NCBI GenBank assembly: GCA_947463335.1
Contig: CANHRF010000023.1
Location: forward strand, 1-11,025
Reading direction: 5' to 3'
Origin: Actinomycetota bacterium
GTDB lineage: Bacteria; Actinomycetota; Actinomycetes; Nanopelagicales; Nanopelagicaceae
Length of the DNA stretch: 11,025 nucleotides
Shown: positions 6,485 through 11,025 of the stretch, piece after piece
How the letters are laid out: every line of letters begins with the position of its first letter
Position numbering within the stretch: the first letter of the stretch is position 1
Program-made: the position numbers and the translations under genes
The notes under the pieces: generated by a model
What the model was told of the DNA's origin: nothing
Database searches by the model: none
What the model saw: only the letters and a program-made list of their open reading frames with translations

Positions 6485-7903
6485 ATGACCCGCACTTATA
6501 CAGTCGAAACTTATGGCTGCCAGATGAACGTTCATGATTCTGAACGCATCGCTGGGTTATTGGATGAGGCTGGTTATATTCCAGTTACTCCGGGCGTTCA
6601 AGCCGATCTCGTTGTCTTTAACACCTGTGCGGTTCGAGAGAATGCTGATAATAAACTCTACGGAAATTTGAGTTTCTTAGCGCCGATCAAGAAAGCTAAC
6701 CCCAATATGCAGATTGCCGTGGGCGGGTGCTTAGCTCAGAAAGATCAATCAATTATTTTAAAGAAAGCGCCATATGTAGACGTGGTCTTTGGAACTCATA
6801 ATGTTGGTTCACTTCCGGTCTTACTTGAGCGCGCGCGGATTGAAGAAGAGTCCCAGATAGAGATTTTGGAAGCGCTAGAACATTTCCCATCTGCGCTACC
6901 AGCGCGAAGACTCTCGGCATTTACATCGTGGGTTTCAATATCAGTTGGCTGCAACAACACCTGTACCTTCTGCATAGTCCCAACGTTACGTGGCATAGAG
7001 AAAGATCGCCCCGCCGCAGATATTTTGAAAGAGATTCACGCCCTTGTGGACCAAGGCGCAATTGAGATAACGCTTTTGGGTCAGAATGTGAATGCCTACG
7101 GCGTTGATTTTGGCGATCGCAGCGCCTTTGCAAACTTGTTACGCGAATGCGGGGAAATCGAGGGCCTAGAGCGAGTTCGATTTATGTCCCCACATCCCCG
7201 AGATTTCACAGATGATGTAATCGAAGTTATGGCGACTACGAAAAATGTAATGCCACATCTACATATGCCGCTGCAATCTGGATCGGATCGAATTCTGCAA
7301 GAGATGCGCCGCTCATATCGCAGCAGTCGTTACCTAGGAATTTTAGATCGAGTCCGTCAAGCGATGCCTGAGGCGATGATCACGACTGACATTATTGTTG
7401 GATTCCCCGGCGAGACAGAAGAAGATTTCCAAGCAACCCTTGATTTAGCAACGCAAGCGCAATTTGCTGCGGCCTACACCTACAAGTATTCAATTAGACC
7501 CGGTACTCCAGCTGGCGTAATGCCAAATCAAGTCGCCGAAGAAGTTGTCGGTGAACGGTATACGCGCTTACACGAACATCAGCAGAAAATTTCACTTGGC
7601 GTCAATCAGCGCTCAATCGGCACCAAACATCGCGCCCTGGTATCTGAGGCGGAAGGCCGGCGCGATGCCGCCCAATCTCGTTTAACGGGAAAGACCGAAG
7701 ATTTCCGCCTGGTGCACTTTGATGCAACAAGTAAGGCAAGGCCTGGTGACTTCGTGGATGTAACTATCACCGACGCATCTGCGCATTATTTAATTGGACG
7801 AGAAGATGCACATATGAAGACGCGCGGGGGAGATGCCTACGCTGCACGGGAAGCACAGGCTGGACCATCACCGACCATGCTCGGGATACCAACTATTAAA
7901 TGA
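6485..7903 (+). CDS. miaB: tRNA-2-methylthio-N6-dimethylallyladenosine synthase MiaB
   Basis: Radical-SAM methylthiotransferase that converts i6A37 to ms2i6A37 in tRNAs reading UNN codons, acting on the product of MiaA encoded next door. It has 472 residues. The N-terminal UPF0004 domain supplies cluster cysteines C12 (TYGCQMN), C48 (NTCAVRE) and C82 (GGCLAQ). The radical-SAM core has CNNTCTFC (C156, C160, C163), then [21 protein letters not shown] and [11 protein letters not shown]-terminal TRAM domain covers about 380-440. The ATG at 6485 is chosen because [15 protein letters not shown] matches actinobacterial homologues. A TTG at 6443 would add 14 unconserved residues and run 20 bases into the amidotransferase gene. 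The stop overlaps the miaA ATG as ATGA. It is the first gene of a tight four-gene operon. Confidence 0.97.
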   Translation: MTRTYTVETYGCQMNVHDSERIAGLLDEAGYIPVTPGVQADLVVFNTCAVRENADNKLYGNLSFLAPIKKANPNMQIAVGGCLAQKDQSIILKKAPYVDVVFGTHNVGSLPVLLERARIEEESQIEILEALEHFPSALPARRLSAFTSWVSISVGCNNTCTFCIVPTLRGIEKDRPAADILKEIHALVDQGAIEITLLGQNVNAYGVDFGDRSAFANLLRECGEIEGLERVRFMSPHPRDFTDDVIEVMATTKNVMPHLHMPLQSGSDRILQEMRRSYRSSRYLGILDRVRQAMPEAMITTDIIVGFPGETEEDFQATLDLATQAQFAAAYTYKYSIRPGTPAGVMPNQVAEEVVGERYTRLHEHQQKISLGVNQRSIGTKHRALVSEAEGRRDAAQSRLTGKTEDFRLVHFDATSKARPGDFVDVTITDASAHYLIGREDAHMKTRGGDAYAAREAQAGPSPTMLGIPTIK

Positions 7904-8808
7904 AGACGATCGTTATCTGCGGTGCTACCGCAACCGGTAAGAGTGATTTAGCGGTTTCTTTAGCGACAGAAATTGGCGCTGAGATAATTAATGCAGATTC
8001 AATGCAGATTTATAAGGGTATGGATATTGGAACCGCCAAACTATCTCTTGCCGAAAGAGGCGGAATCGAACATCACATGCTCGATGTTTTGAATGTAACG
8101 GAAGATTCCACCGTAGCCTGGTACCAAGGGTTAGCTCGCGAAGCAGTTAACGCAATTCATGACCGTGGCAAGCACGCAATAATCGTGGGCGGCACTGGAC
8201 TCTATATTAAATCGATTTTAGATGATTTAAATTTCCCTGATACCGATGCAGTTGTACGCCAGAGGTTAACTGAAGAGGCAAAAGAGTTTGGAATCGTGCA
8301 ATTGTTCCAAAGGCTAGAAGCGTTAGACCCTGCTGCAGCGGCAGCGATTGATAGACAAAATGAACGCAGAGTTATTCGCGCGCTAGAAGTTATCGAGATA
8401 ACCGGGCAACCTTTCACCGCCAACTTACCTCGCGAGAATAGTTCGCTCTATCCAGATGCTCTGCAATTCGGATTGGTTATGGACCGAGCAGAACTTGGCG
8501 CACGAGTGGAAGCTCGCGTCGATCGTATGTGGGAAACCGGGTTTGTCGCAGAAGTAGATCGCCTAATTGATGAAGGAATCACCAAAGCTACGACGGCGCG
8601 ACGCGCGCTGGGTTACGCGCAAATCATCGCTATGCGCAACGGTGAAATTTCTGAGAGTCTGGCGATTGAAGAGACGAAGCGAGCCACGCGCCAATATGTC
8701 AGACGCCAGGAAACCTGGTTCTCACGCGATGCGCGGATAAATTGGATATCTCCAACGCAACCTCGCTTGGAAACGGTACTTAAGAAGATAAACTCATCAG
8801 CATCATGA
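7900..8808 (+). CDS. miaA: tRNA dimethylallyltransferase MiaA
   Basis: Transfers a dimethylallyl group from DMAPP to the N6 of A37 in tRNAs that read UNN codons, giving i6A37, the substrate of MiaB. It has 302 residues, the usual size. Seen: P-loop GATATGKS (8-15), the [15 protein letters not shown] region (33-47), GGTGLYIKS (97-105) and the [16 protein letters not shown] helix (154-169). GYAQII and a basic C-terminal region with [14 protein letters not shown] follow. The start overlaps the miaB stop and the stop overlaps the dapF start, both as ATGA. There is no separate ribosome binding site, so translation likely depends on coupling. Pairing of miaB and miaA puts both steps of one modification under one promoter. 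Confidence 0.97.
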   Translation: MKTIVICGATATGKSDLAVSLATEIGAEIINADSMQIYKGMDIGTAKLSLAERGGIEHHMLDVLNVTEDSTVAWYQGLAREAVNAIHDRGKHAIIVGGTGLYIKSILDDLNFPDTDAVVRQRLTEEAKEFGIVQLFQRLEALDPAAAAAIDRQNERRVIRALEVIEITGQPFTANLPRENSSLYPDALQFGLVMDRAELGARVEARVDRMWETGFVAEVDRLIDEGITKATTARRALGYAQIIAMRNGEISESLAIEETKRATRQYVRRQETWFSRDARINWISPTQPRLETVLKKINSSAS

Positions 8809-9617
8809 TTGATAAGTTAATTGGCACATATGGCCACGGCACAGAGAATGATTTTGTGCTTATCTTTGATCCCTCCGACGAGATTTCAATTACTACCGCT
8901 CAGACAGCAGCGATCTGCAATCGCGAGACTGGAATTGGTTCGGATGGCTTAATCCGCATCACCAAGCGCGATGAAAAATGGTTTATGGATTATCGCAACG
9001 CCGATGGATCGCTAGCTGAGATGTGCGGCAATGGAATCCGAGTGATGGCTCGCTATTTAGTAGAACGTGGCCACCAACCCGAGGGAATTTTTGCAATAAA
9101 TACAAGAGATGGCGTTAAGCACTTACGAGTTCCAAAAGTCGATGATATTTCCGTCAATATGGGAAAAGTTAGTGATGAGAATGAAGAAATCACCGTATCT
9201 GTTGAAGGAAAAATCTGGAATGGTTACAACATCAGCGTTGGTAACCCGCACGCGGTAGTCTTCGTTGAAAAGATCGAAGATGTTGGATCGCTTAAGGATG
9301 CTCCAGTGGTCCGTCCAAAAGATGCCTATCCTGAGGGTGTAAATGTTGAGTTTGTTGAAATAATGCCAAACCACGAGGCGAAGATGCGTGTCCACGAACG
9401 TGGAAGTGGCGAGACTAAATCTTGCGGAACTGGAACCTGCGCAGTTGCGTTGGCCGCCACAATTCATGCAAAAGAGAGTTTGCCAGCCCGCTGGGTTATC
9501 TACCCACCTGGTGGAAGGTTAGTTGTAGATATTGATCCTCATTCAAATGCAACGCTAACTGGCCCAGCGCTCTTGATCGCCGACCACGATTTAACTCGAT
9601 TTTTGCAGGATGCATGA
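8805..9617 (+). CDS. dapF: Diaminopimelate epimerase DapF
   Basis: PLP-independent epimerase that turns LL-diaminopimelate into meso-diaminopimelate, the peptidoglycan cross-link residue and direct precursor of lysine. It has 270 residues. The two catalytic cysteines are C74 in AEMCGNGIR and C207 in ETKSCGTGTC, each in its family signature, and GHGTENDFV near the N-terminus is also conserved. The protein has two similar alpha/beta halves (roughly 1-125 and 126-270), as expected. The gene is joined to miaA and hflX by ATGA overlaps. The miaA-dapF-hflX order is the actinobacterial one, and the link seems to be genome organisation rather than a shared pathway. Its presence implies meso-DAP synthesis by a succinylase or aminotransferase-type route elsewhere in the genome. 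Confidence 0.97.
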   Translation: MIDKLIGTYGHGTENDFVLIFDPSDEISITTAQTAAICNRETGIGSDGLIRITKRDEKWFMDYRNADGSLAEMCGNGIRVMARYLVERGHQPEGIFAINTRDGVKHLRVPKVDDISVNMGKVSDENEEITVSVEGKIWNGYNISVGNPHAVVFVEKIEDVGSLKDAPVVRPKDAYPEGVNVEFVEIMPNHEAKMRVHERGSGETKSCGTGTCAVALAATIHAKESLPARWVIYPPGGRLVVDIDPHSNATLTGPALLIADHDLTRFLQDA

Positions 9618-11025
9618 GCGAAGAGAGTCCACGCAATAACGACCTCTTTGAAGAGTTACTGCGCGAAAGCGCACGAGTAGCGGCAGATTTCGATGCTGAT
9701 GAAAGTGACTTTGAAGTCACTTCACAACCAGATCTTGCAGATCGCCATGCTTTACGTCGCGTTAAAGGTTTTTCTACTGAGCTACAAGATATCTCTGAGG
9801 CGGAGTATCGACAGTTACAACTTGAGCGAGTTGTACTCGTTGGTGTTTGGACTGAAGGAAGCGCAGAGATGGCGGAGAATTCACTCGCGGAGTTAAAGGC
9901 GCTGGCAGAAACCGCTGGTTCAGAAGTTCTTGAAGGGCTGATCCAACGTCGCGACAAACCTGATCCCGCTACATATATCGGCTCCGGAAAGGTAATTGAG
10001 CTACGTCAGATAGTTGTCTCATCGGGTGCAGATACAGTTATCTGCGATGGAGAGTTATCTCCTTCACAGCTTCGTCAATTAGAAGATAAGTTAAAGGTAA
10101 AAGTTGTAGATCGCACCGCACTTATTCTCGATATCTTCGCACAGCACGCCAAGAGTAAAGAAGGTAAGGCGCAAGTTGAGTTAGCGCAGATTGCATACTT
10201 GTTACCCAGGTTGCGCGGTTGGGGTGATTCACTTTCGCGCCAAGTTGGTGGACGCGCTGCGGGTGGAGCAGGTATTGGTGGTCGTGGTCCAGGTGAGACC
10301 AAGATTGAGACAGATCGCCGCCGCATCCGCGACAAGATGGCTAAGTTACGCCGTGAAATCGCCGAGATGAAAGTTTCTCGTGACACTAAGCGCCAAGAAC
10401 GCAAGCGATTCAATATCCCATCGGTAGCAATCGCAGGATATACAAATGCAGGTAAATCCTCGCTCTTAAATAAGTTAACCGATGCCGGGGTTTTAGTTGA
10501 GAACGCGCTCTTTGCGACTCTCGATCCAACTGTTAGAAAGTCTCAGACTTCCGAAGGGCGTATCTACACCCTCTCGGATACTGTGGGGTTCGTTCGACAT
10601 CTGCCGCACCAGTTAATCGATGCCTTTAAGTCGACGCTCGAAGAAGTCTCAGGTGCTGACCTAATTGTGCATGTAGTGGATGGATCGCACCCCGATCCTT
10701 TCGAGCAGATCCGTGCGGTACGCGAAGTTATCAATGAAATTGGCGGAGCAGAGATTCCAGAGATCATTGCGATTAATAAAGTTGATGCCGCAGATCCAGA
10801 AGTAGTCATGGAGATTTTGCGCAAAGAGAAGAACAGTTTCGCATTCTCTGCTCGTACCGGGTTTGGAATAGACGGCCTGGTGCGTGCCATTGAAAAATCT
10901 CTACCGCATCCAAATGTGGAGATAAATGCTTTAATTCCATATGATCGTGGTGATTTAGTAAGTGCAGTACATGAGCGAGGTGAGATTCTGAGCGAAGAGT
11001 ATGTTGAGACTGGAACTCAGATGCG
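9614..11025 (+). CDS. hflX: GTPase HflX, C-terminal end cut by window
   Basis: Ribosome-associated GTPase that binds the 50S subunit and splits stalled 70S ribosomes after heat or antibiotic stress. 470 codons are open to the right edge, so probably only a few tens of residues are missing. The N-terminal HflX domain includes ATYIGSGKVIELR (119-131) and LDIFAQHAKSKEGKAQVELAQ. The glycine-rich linker SRQVGG through GRGPGETKIETDRRRI (208-238) is followed by a coiled-coil region. The GTPase domain has G1 GYTNAGKSS (275-283), G2 ATLDPT (301-306), G3 DTVGF (322-326), G4 NKVD (388-391) and G5 SART (412-415). The acidic first 60 residues are a variable extension. The ATG overlaps the dapF stop (9614-9617), with AGGA only three bases before it. 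No defect is visible. Confidence 0.96.
   Translation, partial: MSEESPRNNDLFEELLRESARVAADFDADESDFEVTSQPDLADRHALRRVKGFSTELQDISEAEYRQLQLERVVLVGVWTEGSAEMAENSLAELKALAETAGSEVLEGLIQRRDKPDPATYIGSGKVIELRQIVVSSGADTVICDGELSPSQLRQLEDKLKVKVVDRTALILDIFAQHAKSKEGKAQVELAQIAYLLPRLRGWGDSLSRQVGGRAAGGAGIGGRGPGETKIETDRRRIRDKMAKLRREIAEMKVSRDTKRQERKRFNIPSVAIAGYTNAGKSSLLNKLTDAGVLVENALFATLDPTVRKSQTSEGRIYTLSDTVGFVRHLPHQLIDAFKSTLEEVSGADLIVHVVDGSHPDPFEQIRAVREVINEIGGAEIPEIIAINKVDAADPEVVMEILRKEKNSFAFSARTGFGIDGLVRAIEKSLPHPNVEINALIPYDRGDLVSAVHERGEILSEEYVETGTQM

Noticed and set aside
9123..9467. 114-codon minus-strand frame inside dapF
   Set aside because: It is fully antisense to the conserved catalytic half of DapF, with no independent evidence.
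9496..9957. 153-codon minus-strand frame across the dapF-hflX junction
   Set aside because: The Ser/Arg-rich composition is that of a mirror frame of coding DNA. The + strand carries conserved dapF and hflX coding here.

Overview
The window reads as a piece of a small, streamlined actinobacterial chromosome. The gene blocks amtB-glnB-ffh, rpsP-KH-rimM-trmD and miaB-miaA-dapF-hflX are the conserved orders known from Mycobacterium and Streptomyces. Several N-termini are of actinobacterial type (RimM, KhpA, Ffh, MiaB), and rpsP carries the long C-terminal tail common in that phylum. Unlike most actinobacteria, base composition looks close to 50% G+C, TTA and AAA codons are frequent, spacers are very short and many genes overlap by 4 bases. 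This suggests freshwater planktonic lineages (acI / Nanopelagicales type) or relatives. That placement is inference from style and synteny, not from a search.

Layout, all genes on the + strand. (1) Bases 1-1001: the 3' part of an ammonium transporter (amtB) overlapping a PII signal protein (glnB), the nitrogen-sensing pair. A strong hairpin with a perfect 12-bp outer stem follows. (2) 1062-2519: ffh, the SRP GTPase. (3) A 158-base spacer with a weaker hairpin, then 2678-4693: rpsP, khpA, rimM and trmD, a ribosome and tRNA maturation operon. (4) 4731-6462: two apparently independent genes, a soluble diiron acyl-ACP desaturase and a class II glutamine amidotransferase of the YafJ/EgtC type. (5) 6485 to the right edge: miaB, miaA, dapF and hflX (cut by the window). 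They are chained by ATGA overlaps and cover tRNA A37 modification, meso-diaminopimelate/lysine synthesis and ribosome rescue.

Functionally this is mostly housekeeping: translation apparatus, protein targeting, nitrogen uptake and cell-wall precursor supply. Two expected neighbours are missing: glnD after glnB, and rplS after trmD. The four genes that neither overlap nor closely follow another gene and lack a Shine-Dalgarno (ffh, the desaturase, the amidotransferase, miaB) each have a TAnnnT -10-like hexamer 6-9 bases before the ATG, which suggests leaderless transcripts.

I found no mobile element, CRISPR array, tRNA, rRNA or phage gene, and nothing that looks like an undescribed defence or biosynthetic system. 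The points worth a second look are the missing partners, the glnB/ffh hairpin, the leaderless pattern, the acidic RpsP tail and the two-gene insert between conserved blocks.
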